A model generated the notes under the pieces. It saw nothing but the letters and a program-made list of their open reading frames with translations. It was not told the origin of the DNA and did not search any database. From positions 1 to 13,036 of the forward strand of contig JAISML010000094.1 in NCBI GenBank assembly GCA_031276775.1: a DNA stretch of 13,036 nucleotides. The letters are read 5' to 3'. The position numbers and the translations under genes were made by a program. Source of the stretch: Eubacteriales Family XIII. Incertae Sedis bacterium. GTDB lineage: Bacteria; Bacillota; Clostridia; Peptostreptococcales; Anaerovoracaceae. Shown here in pieces: positions 1-5,743 of the stretch (positions within the stretch are counted from its first letter, which is position 1; each line of letters starts with the position of its first letter).

Positions 1-1
1 C

Positions 2-310
2 AACCTTGCGCGGCACATCCGGAACGCCGCGATGGATATCATAAACCGCTCCTGGAGCATGAACGCACCCATTCGCCTCATTACGGTAACGGGGATCGGC
101 ATCGTGCCGGAGGATATCTCCCGACAGATGAATTTCTTGGACGACACGGATTGGGACGACGAAAAAAACGAAATACTGGAGCGAACCGTCGATCAAATAC
201 GAAACAGGTACGGCGGCGCGGCCATCGCCTATGGGCGCGTACTCGGAAACGATATCGGCATCGAGCTTGACGAACGGCGGGAGGACGGGGACGGCGGAAT
301 CTTCCCTTAA
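2..310 (+). CDS. dinB: DNA polymerase IV-like Y-family polymerase, C-terminal fragment (cut by window edge)
   Basis: Only the last 102 residues are present; the reading frame is open from the first codon at base 2, so the true start lies to the left. The visible part matches the little-finger (DNA-contacting) domain and tail of DinB/UmuC polymerases: a helix (ARHIRNAAMDIINRSW), the strand PIRLITVTGIGIV that corresponds to the usual PIRLLGV motif, then a helix with LERTVDQIRNRYGGAAI and a tail with LGNDIGI, both typical of DinB-type proteins. This domain holds the primer-template during translesion synthesis. The catalytic palm with its metal-binding acidic residues is outside the window, so activity cannot be judged. 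The stop is TAA, and no clear terminator follows. The ATG at 32 is internal to the domain and is not the start. It could instead be a UmuC-type paralogue; the family assignment is firm, the exact subfamily less so. Confidence 0.82.
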   Translation, partial: NLARHIRNAAMDIINRSWSMNAPIRLITVTGIGIVPEDISRQMNFLDDTDWDDEKNEILERTVDQIRNRYGGAAIAYGRVLGNDIGIELDERREDGDGGIFP

Positions 311-369
311 AGGTCCCCGGTCCGCAATTTGGCAAGGCGGTGACGCCGTGAAACGTAATCCGGTTGTCA

Positions 370-397
370 TTGCTATTTTCCCGCCGTGCGGTATAAT
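370..397 (+). promoter_or_regulatory. Candidate sigma-A-type promoter for the DUF308 gene
   Basis: A perfect TATAAT -10 box lies at 392-397. The best -35 match is TTGCTA at 370-375 with a 16-base spacer; TTGTCA at 364-369 is a better hexamer but its spacer is 22. Transcription would start near 404, leaving a leader of about 85 bases before the ATG at 489. The bases GTATAATGGA are identical in the promoter at 3222-3250, which supports both calls. Confidence 0.5.
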
Positions 398-488
398 GGA
401 ATCAGCAAAGGGAGCGGCGTTTGATTTTGCGGACGGTCTGCGGATGTATTGACGTTTTGTATGGTTTTGCCGGTATGAGGGATGCGGT

Positions 489-1004
489 ATGCGTGTGTTT
501 ATGATTGCCATGGGAGTGCTTCTCACCGTGACGGGCGTGTTCTGTTTTGCCAATCTTGAAAAAGAGTGGTCGGCTTTTGCGTTTATCGTCGGCGTCGTGA
601 TGTTGATCGCGGGAGCGAGCAATATTCTCTCCTATCTCTTTGAAAAGAAAAGCCGTCCGCATGTCGGATGGGTTCTGGCCGAAGGTTTGCTGACCGTGAC
701 GCTGGGCGTACTCGCGCTCCTGTATCCTTTCCGCGCGGATTTGGTGATCACGGCCGTTTTCGGCATGTGGCTGATTTCTTCGGGCGTGTTGCGCCTGACG
801 GCGGTCTTTGAGATGAAAGGAAGCGGTTTGCGGAAAACGCCGGTGGCGCTCGCGGGGTTGTGCGGCATTGCCGTCGGCGTCTTTGGCTTCGTTCATCTTT
901 ATGTCATGAGTTTGGCGCTTGCGGCCGTGGTGGGGGTCTTGTTCATCATGCAGGGCGTCAACGCGCTCGTCACGGGTCTGGCGTTGCCGAGCAAGCGGCG
1001 TTGA
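489..1004 (+). CDS. DUF308 / HdeD-like small membrane protein
   Basis: This 171-residue protein is mostly hydrophobic, with about six membrane-spanning segments arranged as helical pairs (roughly residues 3-20, 29-50, 60-78, 84-104, 117-135 and 138-160). Repeated patterns such as GVLLTVTGVFCF, GLLTVTLGVLALLYP and GIAVGVFGFVHLY are characteristic of the DUF308/HdeD family, in which a hydrophobic hairpin is repeated. In enterobacteria HdeD is an acid-stress membrane protein; the biochemical role of the wider family is not established and I do not assign one here. The ATG at 489 is preceded by GAGGGA at 477-482 with a six-base gap. The next gene is also a membrane protein on the same strand, 84-129 bases downstream depending on its start, with no obvious terminator between, so the two are probably cotranscribed. 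Confidence 0.8.
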   Translation: MRVFMIAMGVLLTVTGVFCFANLEKEWSAFAFIVGVVMLIAGASNILSYLFEKKSRPHVGWVLAEGLLTVTLGVLALLYPFRADLVITAVFGMWLISSGVLRLTAVFEMKGSGLRKTPVALAGLCGIAVGVFGFVHLYVMSLALAAVVGVLFIMQGVNALVTGLALPSKRR

Positions 1005-1122
1005 CGCCGAAAGAAACCGTATGGATGATTTTGGGACGGAACAAGCAGGGGAACCGAAAAGCTTGGTCGGAAGAAAGCAGGTTGCGCGATGACTGATTCG
1101 GGTTTGGCGGCATTGCCGGCGC

Positions 1123-1127
1123 AGGGG
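1123..1127 (+). promoter_or_regulatory. Ribosome binding site that favours the ATG at 1134
   Basis: AGGGG at 1123-1127 lies six bases before the ATG at 1134. The more distant in-frame ATG at 1089 has only a weak CAGG-like match before it. This supports the shorter start for the AI-2E-family gene. Confidence 0.5.
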
Positions 1128-1133
1128 ATGGAT

Positions 1134-2198
1134 ATGAAAGGACGGATCATTTCCGCCGCGGTATTGGCGGCGTTTCTCGTCACGGTCTGGTTCATGCTGG
1201 ACATGGTGCTGCTCACCTTTATCCTGACCTTTATCTTTTATCATCTTATGCGGCTTTTCAAACGCGCGCTCGCCAAGACGCCCCTTGCGGAAATGCCGGA
1301 CAGCCTTGTTCTCGTCGTCGTCTATGTCTTGGGTCTGGCTCTCATCTCCCTCGCCAGCGTGGCATTCGCGCCCGTCCTGATAGAGCAGACTTCGGACATC
1401 GCCAAGGCATTTATCGGCTTCGATTTCGATTCCGTGCGCAAAGCGCTCGACCCCCGCATTGCGGAATTGATCGGGGATTTAAACATCGAATCCTACATCG
1501 CCTCGGCAGGGAACCTGATGCTGTCCACCCTGATGAACATAGGGAAGTTCGGTTTCGATCTGATGATCTCCATCGCCCTGAGCGTTCTGCTTCTGCTCGA
1601 AAAGAAAAAGATCGCGAAATTCGGCGAGGTTCTGAACAAGAGCAGGATATCGTTCATCTATCGGTATTTCATGTCATTCGGTCTGAATTTTTGCCGTACG
1701 TTCGCCAAAGTGATGAAGGTGCAGATCACCATCGCCGTCGTCAACTCCCTGCTCTCGGTCATCATGCTCGCAATCCTCGGCTTCCCGAATATCTGGGGCT
1801 TGGGCATCATGATCTTCATGTTGGGTTTGGTGCCGGTGGCCGGCGTCATCATCTCCCTCATACCGCTCTCCATCATCGCGTTCAATACGGGCGGACTGAT
1901 TAAAGTGGTCGAAATTCTCATCATGGTGTTTGTCATCCATGCCGTGGAAGCCTACATCCTCAATCCCAAATTGATGGCGAACCGCACATCCCTGCCCATC
2001 AGTTTCGTTTTCATCATTCTGTTGGTGTCCGAAAAATATCTGCATGTCTGGGGTTTGCTCATCGGTGTGCCGCTGTTCATCTTCCTGCTCAGCATCTTTG
2101 ATGTGGACTATGAGGAAGCGTGCAAGCCCACGAGACTCTTTCGCTTCGATACGCGCAAGCTGCGCCGGAAGATCGGAAAACAAAAATCCGGACGATGA
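1134..2198 (+). CDS. AI-2E family transporter (PerM/YdiK/YueF-like membrane permease)
   Basis: A multi-pass membrane protein of 354 residues from the ATG at 1134, or 369 from the in-frame ATG at 1089. The shorter start is chosen because it has the better ribosome binding site and sits just before the first membrane segment. The order is typical of the AI-2E exporter/PerM family (PF01594): two N-terminal membrane segments, a hydrophilic region of about 70 residues, then several closely spaced membrane helices containing GFPNIWGLGIMIFMLGLVPVAGVIISLIP and the family's late signature AVEAYILNPKLMANRTSLPISFVFIILL. The C-terminus is basic (TRKLRRKIGKQKSGR) and probably cytoplasmic. Members include E. 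coli TqsA, linked to autoinducer-2 export, and proteins linked to sodium/proton exchange; the substrate cannot be read from sequence. The TGA stop sits in the odd palindrome GACGATGATCGTC and is followed by tandem repeats. Confidence 0.88.
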   Translation: MKGRIISAAVLAAFLVTVWFMLDMVLLTFILTFIFYHLMRLFKRALAKTPLAEMPDSLVLVVVYVLGLALISLASVAFAPVLIEQTSDIAKAFIGFDFDSVRKALDPRIAELIGDLNIESYIASAGNLMLSTLMNIGKFGFDLMISIALSVLLLLEKKKIAKFGEVLNKSRISFIYRYFMSFGLNFCRTFAKVMKVQITIAVVNSLLSVIMLAILGFPNIWGLGIMIFMLGLVPVAGVIISLIPLSIIAFNTGGLIKVVEILIMVFVIHAVEAYILNPKLMANRTSLPISFVFIILLVSEKYLHVWGLLIGVPLFIFLLSIFDVDYEEACKPTRLFRFDTRKLRRKIGKQKSGR

Positions 2199-2256
2199 TC
2201 GTCGCGCGTATGCGCGATCCGTATGCGCGATCCGTATGCGCGATCCGCGATCATCG
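2193..2256. repeat. Nine-base inverted repeat flanking the 13-bp tandem repeats
   Basis: CGATGATCG at 2193-2201 is the reverse complement of CGATCATCG at 2248-2256. The intervening DNA holds three GTATGCGCGATCC units and a local hairpin (CGCGC at 2203-2207, GCGCG at 2212-2216). The left arm overlaps the end of the AI-2E-family gene. A bidirectional terminator between converging genes is possible, but there is no T-run on either side, so this is only a structural description. Confidence 0.45.
2208..2246. repeat. Three perfect tandem copies of a 13-bp unit
   Basis: GTATGCGCGATCC occurs at 2208-2220, 2221-2233 and 2234-2246 without any mismatch. Decayed relatives follow (GTACGCATCC and TACGCATCC at about 2256-2275). 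The array is non-coding, starts 9 bases after the AI-2E-family stop, and lies in the convergent gap. A perfect array this short suggests recent slippage expansion. Confidence 0.9.
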
Positions 2257-2311
2257 TACGCATCCTACGCATCCCCTGATCGCAACGCTGTGCGCGCGGA
2301 ACGCAACGTCA

Positions 2312-2368
2312 CGCCGCGCATATCAGTCATCGCGCGGGGCGCCGCGCATGTCAGTCATCGCGCAGGGC
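2312..2368. repeat. Direct repeat, two 29-base copies with 28-base period, overlapping the end of the cyclo-ligase gene
   Basis: The block starting CGCCGCGCAT and ending near CATCGCGC(G/A)GGGC occurs at 2312-2340 and 2340-2368, with two mismatches. The right copy includes the stop codon and last codons of the minus-strand 5-formyltetrahydrofolate cyclo-ligase gene (2351-2368); the left copy repeats the same bases outside the gene. It looks like a small tandem duplication of the gene's 3' end. Confidence 0.8.
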
Positions 2369-3037
2369 GGGGAAGACGCCGGCTTCCGTAACGCAATAAT
2401 CCATCCTCACGTCGAGCGGGTGCGCGGGCAGATTTTGGCTGAGCATGCGTTCCCTGCAAAGGACGAGGAACGGCGCGGGTCTGCGGACGCCGTGCCGGCG
2501 GATCGATGACGCGTCGTGCGCCGCGTCGGGACACCCCGCCGTTCTTGCATCGCGTCGCCGGATCTCCGCCGTACCGGAACATGCGTCCGACGGTCTGAGC
2601 CGCTTCAGGTAGCGGTCGTAATACCCGCCGCCGTATCCCAGTCTGTTGCCGCAGGGATCGCAGCTGATGCAGGGGACGAGAACCAGTTCGATCTCCTGCG
2701 GCTCGATCGGGGGGCAGGATCCGCAGGGTTCGATCAGGTTCATGGCGCCCAGTGTCAAATCGTCCACGGACGCAATTTCTTTCGCATCCATGACGCCGCC
2801 GCCGCGTACGGCGGGCGCACAGACGCGTTTCCCTTCTGCCAACGCCTGTTCGATGAGGGGCAGGGTGTCGATTTCGTCGTTGCGTCCCACATAGGTGAAC
2901 AGGACGCCGGCTTCGCCGTACAGCTTTGATTGGACGATGGCGCTCCGTATTGCGCGATCCGCCGCCGCCTTGTACGCGCCGTCCAAGCGGCGCAGCCGCT
3001 CCGTCAATTCGGCGCGCAATGATTGTTTCAATGTCAT
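2351..3037 (-). CDS. 5-formyltetrahydrofolate cyclo-ligase (5,10-methenyltetrahydrofolate synthetase) with an internal insertion
   Basis: A 228-residue protein of the ygfA/fau/yqgN family, which uses ATP to convert 5-formyl-THF to 5,10-methenyl-THF in the cytoplasmic one-carbon pool. Family features in order: an N-terminal helix with MTLKQSLRAEL, the strand GVLFTYVGRNDEIDTLPLI (41-62), KRVCAPAV (70-77), ELVLVPCISCDPCGNRLGYGGGYYDRYL (117-144, with the glycine-rich nucleotide-binding signature), and a C-terminal NLPAHPLDVRMDYCVTEAGVF (202-222). Between residues about 150 and 188 is an arginine/alanine/aspartate-rich stretch where most family members have only a short loop; it accounts for the protein being roughly 30-40 residues longer than usual. 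The ATG at 3037 is chosen over the earlier one at 3073 because GAGGG precedes it at the right distance and MTLKQ fits the family N-terminus. It stands alone on the minus strand, divergent from the phosphate operon. Confidence 0.87.
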   Translation of the reverse strand: MTLKQSLRAELTERLRRLDGAYKAAADRAIRSAIVQSKLYGEAGVLFTYVGRNDEIDTLPLIEQALAEGKRVCAPAVRGGGVMDAKEIASVDDLTLGAMNLIEPCGSCPPIEPQEIELVLVPCISCDPCGNRLGYGGGYYDRYLKRLRPSDACSGTAEIRRRDARTAGCPDAAHDASSIRRHGVRRPAPFLVLCRERMLSQNLPAHPLDVRMDYCVTEAGVFPALRDD

Positions 3038-3080
3038 TTTGCCCTCTGCGCCATTGTATCCTCCGCAGATCACATGAATC

Positions 3081-3144
3081 GGTTACAGTGCAAGGGTTGG
3101 CGGGCCGCGCCGCGTCCGGTCGGCGCCTCTGTTGCACTGTAACC
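3081..3144. repeat. Perfect 13-bp inverted repeat with nested hairpin in the divergent intergenic region
   Basis: GGTTACAGTGCAA at 3081-3093 is the exact reverse complement of TTGCACTGTAACC at 3132-3144. A second stem lies inside the 38-base gap: GCGCCG at 3107-3112 with CGGCGC at 3121-3126 and an eight-base loop. The right arm immediately abuts the candidate -10 box of the minus-strand gene (3145-3150), so the element covers its start-point and early leader. It could be a paired operator or an RNA hairpin. There is no T-run, so it is not a standard terminator. I recognise no known family. Confidence 0.75.
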
Positions 3145-3172
3145 ATGATATCACAGATGCCGCAATTGAAAA
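3145..3172 (-). promoter_or_regulatory. Candidate extended -10 promoter for the cyclo-ligase gene
   Basis: Read on the minus strand, TGATATCAT gives an extended -10 (TG, one base, TATCAT at 3150-3145). A weak -35, TTTTCA, lies at 3172-3167 with a 16-base spacer. The predicted start is near 3138, inside the right arm of the inverted repeat, about 100 bases before the ATG at 3037. Confidence 0.4.
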
Positions 3173-3221
3173 AGCCGCGCAGATTGAAAGCGCCGGATGG
3201 AAAAGCCCGCGTAGCGCGCAC

Positions 3222-3250
3222 TTGTTTTCGCGGGCGTATTTTTGTATAAT
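3222..3250 (+). promoter_or_regulatory. Sigma-A-type promoter of the phosphate-transport operon
   Basis: TTGTTT at 3222-3227 and a perfect TATAAT at 3245-3250 are separated by exactly 17 bases. The predicted start is near 3257, giving a leader of about 160 bases before the PiT gene. The bases GTATAATGGA are shared with the promoter before the DUF308 gene. No clear Pho box was seen. Confidence 0.65.
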
Positions 3251-3297
3251 GGATTGGCAAACGGCGGTGATCGCCGGCGGAACAATGCGAAGCGGAC

Positions 3298-3352
3298 ACG
3301 CGGTTCCCTCTCGGAACCCGTGAAGCCGACGGTTCCCGCGCGGATCCGCGGG
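3298..3352 (+). other. Two adjacent hairpins in the untranslated leader of the phosphate operon
   Basis: The first hairpin pairs GGTTCC (3302-3307) with GGAACC (3313-3318) across a five-base loop, and ACG/CGT extend the stem past one bulged C at 3301. The second pairs CCCGCG (3335-3340) with CGCGGG (3347-3352) across a six-base loop. Both lie between the predicted transcription start (about 3257) and the ATG at 3419. No T-run follows either hairpin, so neither is a plain terminator. A cis-acting leader element is possible, but I do not recognise a known riboswitch class. Confidence 0.45.
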
Positions 3353-3418
3353 TCAGGGGAATGCGCATTTCAAACGCAAAACAAAAGGGAGTTACGGCAC
3401 AATGAGAGGAACAAGTGA

Positions 3419-4471
3419 ATGACGGTAACCTTGGATGAGTTTATCCGTCAAATGACCGGCAATCCCGCGCTTCTGGTTACGGTCATTCTCACTTTGGGGG
3501 TGGTGTTGGTCAACGGTTGGACCGACGCGCCGAATGCGATAGCAACCTGTGTGTCCACGAGATCGATGGGCGTCCGACGGGCGATCGTCATGGCGGCCGT
3601 TTTTAATTTCCTCGGCGTCTTTGTCATGACGATGATCAGTGCGAGCGTCGCGGCCACGATCTACAATATGGTGGACTTCGGAGGAAACGGCAAACAGGCG
3701 CTGATCGCGCTTTGCGCGGGTCTGTTCGCCATCGTCATCTGGGCGACCGCCGCATGGTGGTTTGGCATCCCGACGAGCGAGAGCCATGCGCTCATCGCGG
3801 GCGTATCGGGCGCCGCCATCGCGCTTCAGGGCGGCTTTGGCGGCATTCACGGCAACGAATGGATCAAGGTGATCTACGGTCTCGTCCTGTCCACGGCGCT
3901 TGGGTTCGCGCTCGGGTATGTCGTGGTAAAGGCAGTGGAAGCGATCTTTCGCGGCATTGAACGGAAGACCGCGTATCATGTGTTCAAAAACTCCCAGATC
4001 GCCGCAGGGGCGGGCATGGCATTCATGCACGGGGCGCAGGACGGGCAAAAGTTCATGGGCGTTTTTATGCTCGGCATGTTCCTGGCGAAAGGGCAGACGG
4101 ATGCGGTGCATTTTCAGATACCCGTCTGGCTCATGATCCTGTGCTCCGCCGTAATGGCGATCGGAACGTCCGTCGGCGGTTACCGGATTATCAAATCCGT
4201 AGGGATGGATATGGTGAAATTGAAAAAATACCAAGGCTTCGCAGCCGATCTGACCGCTGTGATCTGCCTTGTGATCGCCTCAAGATACGGTTTGCCCGTC
4301 AGCACCACACACACCAAAACCACCGCCATCATGGGGGTCGGCGCCGCCAATCGCGTCACGTCGGTCAACTGGAAGATTGTGGGGGAAATGATCTTGGCGT
4401 GGATACTCACTTTCCCCGGCTGCGGCATTTTGGGGTTTGCGATGGCGTGGGTATTCATGGCTGTGTTTTAG
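3419..4471 (+). CDS. pit: PiT-family inorganic phosphate transporter
   Basis: A 350-residue, very hydrophobic transporter of the PiT family (PF01384), which moves phosphate, often as metal-phosphate, by cation symport across the cytoplasmic membrane. The family's inverted duplication is visible: the first half has NGWTDAPNAIATCVSTRSM (residues 32-50; equivalent to the GxNDxxNA signature) and PTSESHALIAG (118-128), and the second half has MHGAQDGQKFMGV followed by PVSTTHTKTTAIMGVG near residues 293-308. The first motif reads GWTD where many members have GxND. The length is that of compact bacterial members without the long central loop. The ATG follows GAGAGGA with an eight-base gap. The stop codon overlaps the AGGAGG of the next gene, a DUF47 protein, a pairing that is very common for PiT transporters. 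It is the first gene of a likely six-gene operon. Confidence 0.93.
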   Translation: MTVTLDEFIRQMTGNPALLVTVILTLGVVLVNGWTDAPNAIATCVSTRSMGVRRAIVMAAVFNFLGVFVMTMISASVAATIYNMVDFGGNGKQALIALCAGLFAIVIWATAAWWFGIPTSESHALIAGVSGAAIALQGGFGGIHGNEWIKVIYGLVLSTALGFALGYVVVKAVEAIFRGIERKTAYHVFKNSQIAAGAGMAFMHGAQDGQKFMGVFMLGMFLAKGQTDAVHFQIPVWLMILCSAVMAIGTSVGGYRIIKSVGMDMVKLKKYQGFAADLTAVICLVIASRYGLPVSTTHTKTTAIMGVGAANRVTSVNWKIVGEMILAWILTFPGCGILGFAMAWVFMAVF

Positions 4472-4481
4472 GAGGATTCGG

Positions 4482-5108
4482 ATGGCCGGAAGAAAGGAAG
4501 ACAGGTACTACGACGCGTTCATTGAGATGTGCGGCTATGCCTGCGACGCGGCGATGTTCCTGCGCGAGATACTGGGTGATTTCAAAGCGGACGATCTGGA
4601 CATGCAGATAGCGAAGATGCACGCCATCGAACAGGATGGCGATGTGGCCCGGCATACCATGACGAAAAAGCTGGCGAAAGAATTCATCACGCCCATCGAG
4701 CGGGAGGACATCATGCAGATGTCCGAGTCCATCGACAATGTGACGGATAAGATAGAGGATGTGCTGTTGCGGCTGTATATGTTCAACATCCCCGCCGTGC
4801 GCGACGACGCGTTGCTGATTGCGGACATCATCGTGAAATGCACGGCGGCGCTGAAAGACGCGTTGGAGGAGTTCCCCAATTTCAGGCGGTCGAAGACGTT
4901 GCAGGAGAAGATCATCGAAGTGAACCATCTGGAAGAGGAGGGGGACAGATTGTACACGGGCGCGGTTCGCAATGTGTTTGTCGATGAGGGTTTGCCGCCG
5001 TTGCTTGCCTCATCCTGGCACAATGTGCTTCACTATATGGAGGAAGTGTGCGACGCCTGTGAGGATGTCGCCGACATCATTGAAGGCGTGATGATGAAAA
5101 ACTCCTGA
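4482..5108 (+). CDS. DUF47 / PhoU-like phosphate transport regulator
   Basis: This 208-residue, soluble, all-helical protein belongs to the DUF47 (PF01865, TIGR00153) family, relatives of PhoU that accompany PiT transporters and are thought to control their activity. It shows the family's repeated acidic, probably metal-binding helices: IEQDGDVARHTMTKKLAKEFITPIEREDI in the first half (about residues 48-77) and HLEEEGDRLY in the second (about 149-158), ending in CEDVADIIEGVMMK. The ATG at 4482 is chosen because a perfect AGGAGG (4470-4475) precedes it by six bases and overlaps the PiT stop codon; an in-frame ATG at 4437 lies inside the PiT gene and is unlikely. There is no membrane segment or signal peptide, so it should act in the cytoplasm at the transporter. 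The next gene follows after five bases. Confidence 0.92.
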   Translation: MAGRKEDRYYDAFIEMCGYACDAAMFLREILGDFKADDLDMQIAKMHAIEQDGDVARHTMTKKLAKEFITPIEREDIMQMSESIDNVTDKIEDVLLRLYMFNIPAVRDDALLIADIIVKCTAALKDALEEFPNFRRSKTLQEKIIEVNHLEEEGDRLYTGAVRNVFVDEGLPPLLASSWHNVLHYMEEVCDACEDVADIIEGVMMKNS

Positions 5109-5113
5109 CGAAA

Positions 5114-5743
5114 ATGAAAGAGAAACGGAACATTTTTGTTGCGGCCACCGGGAACAGGCACAAGATGGCGGAGATGACCGCCGTTATGGAACCGTTTGGG
5201 ATCGATCTCATCTCGAAAGCGGAGGCGGGCGCTGCGGGAGCCGAGCCGGAGGAAACGGGAGCCACCTTTGAAGAAAACGCGTATATCAAAGCGAAAGCCG
5301 TCTTGGAGCGCGTCGGCCGACCGGTGATCGCCGACGATTCGGGTTTGGCGGCGGACGCGCTGAACGGCGCGCCGGGTGTGCGTTCCGCCCGGTTTTCCGA
5401 AACGGGCAGCGATGCGGACAACAACGCGAAGCTGCTCGAATTGATGGAAGCCGTACCCGACGGAGCGCGCACGGCCAAATTCGTTTCCGTCGTTACGCTC
5501 CTGTATCCGGACGGACATGCGCTCGTTGCGCGGGGGGAATGCGCGGGCAGATTGCTTCGGAACGGAAAGGGGGAAAACGGTTTCGGCTACGATCCGCTTT
5601 TCGTGCCGGCGGAATACGATGCGGAGGAGCGCACGTTTGCGCAACTGTCCCCCGGGGAGAAGAACGCCGTCAGTCACCGGGCGCGGGCGCTCGCCGCGCT
5701 CCGGGAACAATTGGCGGCGGAAAAAGACGATGGGAAAGAATAG
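5114..5743 (+). CDS. rdgB: RdgB/HAM1-type XTP/dITP pyrophosphatase
   Basis: A 209-residue cytoplasmic house-cleaning enzyme that hydrolyses deaminated purine triphosphates (dITP, ITP, XTP) to monophosphates and pyrophosphate, keeping them out of DNA and RNA. All main family motifs are present: ATGNRHKMAEM (residues 11-21, phosphate binding), FEENAYIKA (52-60), ADDSGLAADALNGAPGVRSARF (73-94, with the catalytic-site aspartates), GFGYDPLF (156-163) and SHRARAL (187-193). The length is slightly above the usual 195-200 because of a charged tail. The start is five bases after the DUF47 stop with no strong ribosome binding site of its own, which points to translational coupling. The gene's last 14 bases overlap the next one. 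In Gram-positive genomes rdgB often neighbours other genes (for example rph or yfcE-type); placement after a phosphate transporter is less usual. Confidence 0.94.
   Translation: MKEKRNIFVAATGNRHKMAEMTAVMEPFGIDLISKAEAGAAGAEPEETGATFEENAYIKAKAVLERVGRPVIADDSGLAADALNGAPGVRSARFSETGSDADNNAKLLELMEAVPDGARTAKFVSVVTLLYPDGHALVARGECAGRLLRNGKGENGFGYDPLFVPAEYDAEERTFAQLSPGEKNAVSHRARALAALREQLAAEKDDGKE

Larger units (their letters stand above)
3038..3418. other. Divergent intergenic region between the cyclo-ligase and phosphate operon
   Basis: This 381-base stretch has no convincing gene. It contains the minus-strand ribosome binding site (about 3043-3047), the inverted repeat at 3081-3144, a weak minus-strand promoter at 3145-3172, a strong plus-strand promoter at 3222-3250, and a leader of about 160 bases with two hairpins before the ATG at 3419. 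Open frames crossing it have no family features. Confidence 0.7.

Noticed and set aside
336..347. Terminator after the dinB fragment
   Set aside because: GGCG-GTGA-CGCC forms only a four-base-pair stem and has no following T-run.
364..369. TTGTCA as the -35 box of the DUF308 promoter
   Set aside because: It is a good hexamer, but lies 22 bases from the TATAAT, beyond the usual 16-18.
402..1244. Minus-strand open frame opposite the DUF308 and AI-2E-family genes
   Set aside because: Its composition (His, Arg, Gln, Asp rich) is that of an antisense shadow, and both plus-strand genes have clear family patterns and ribosome binding sites.
2208..2246. CRISPR array
   Set aside because: The 13-base units are directly adjacent with no spacers, there are only three, and no cas genes are present.
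3081..3144. 6S RNA (ssrS) next to the cyclo-ligase gene
   Set aside because: In gammaproteobacteria ssrS lies just upstream of the ygfA cyclo-ligase gene, so I checked. The hairpin here is only 64 bases, lacks the long rod with a central bubble, and the genome appears Gram-positive.
2355..3368. Long minus-strand open frame of 337 codons
   Set aside because: It is Arg/Pro-rich, has no family features, and overlaps the cyclo-ligase, whose conserved motifs lie in another frame. It is a GC-rich shadow frame.
3298..3370. Cobalamin or other known riboswitch in the phosphate operon leader
   Set aside because: GTGAAGCC...GGTTCCCGCG and GGTCAGGGGAA faintly recall the cobalamin core and B12 box, but the conserved CCCGCnACTGT is absent, the spacing is too short, and a phosphate transporter is not the expected target. 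Fluoride and manganese riboswitch motifs do not fit either.
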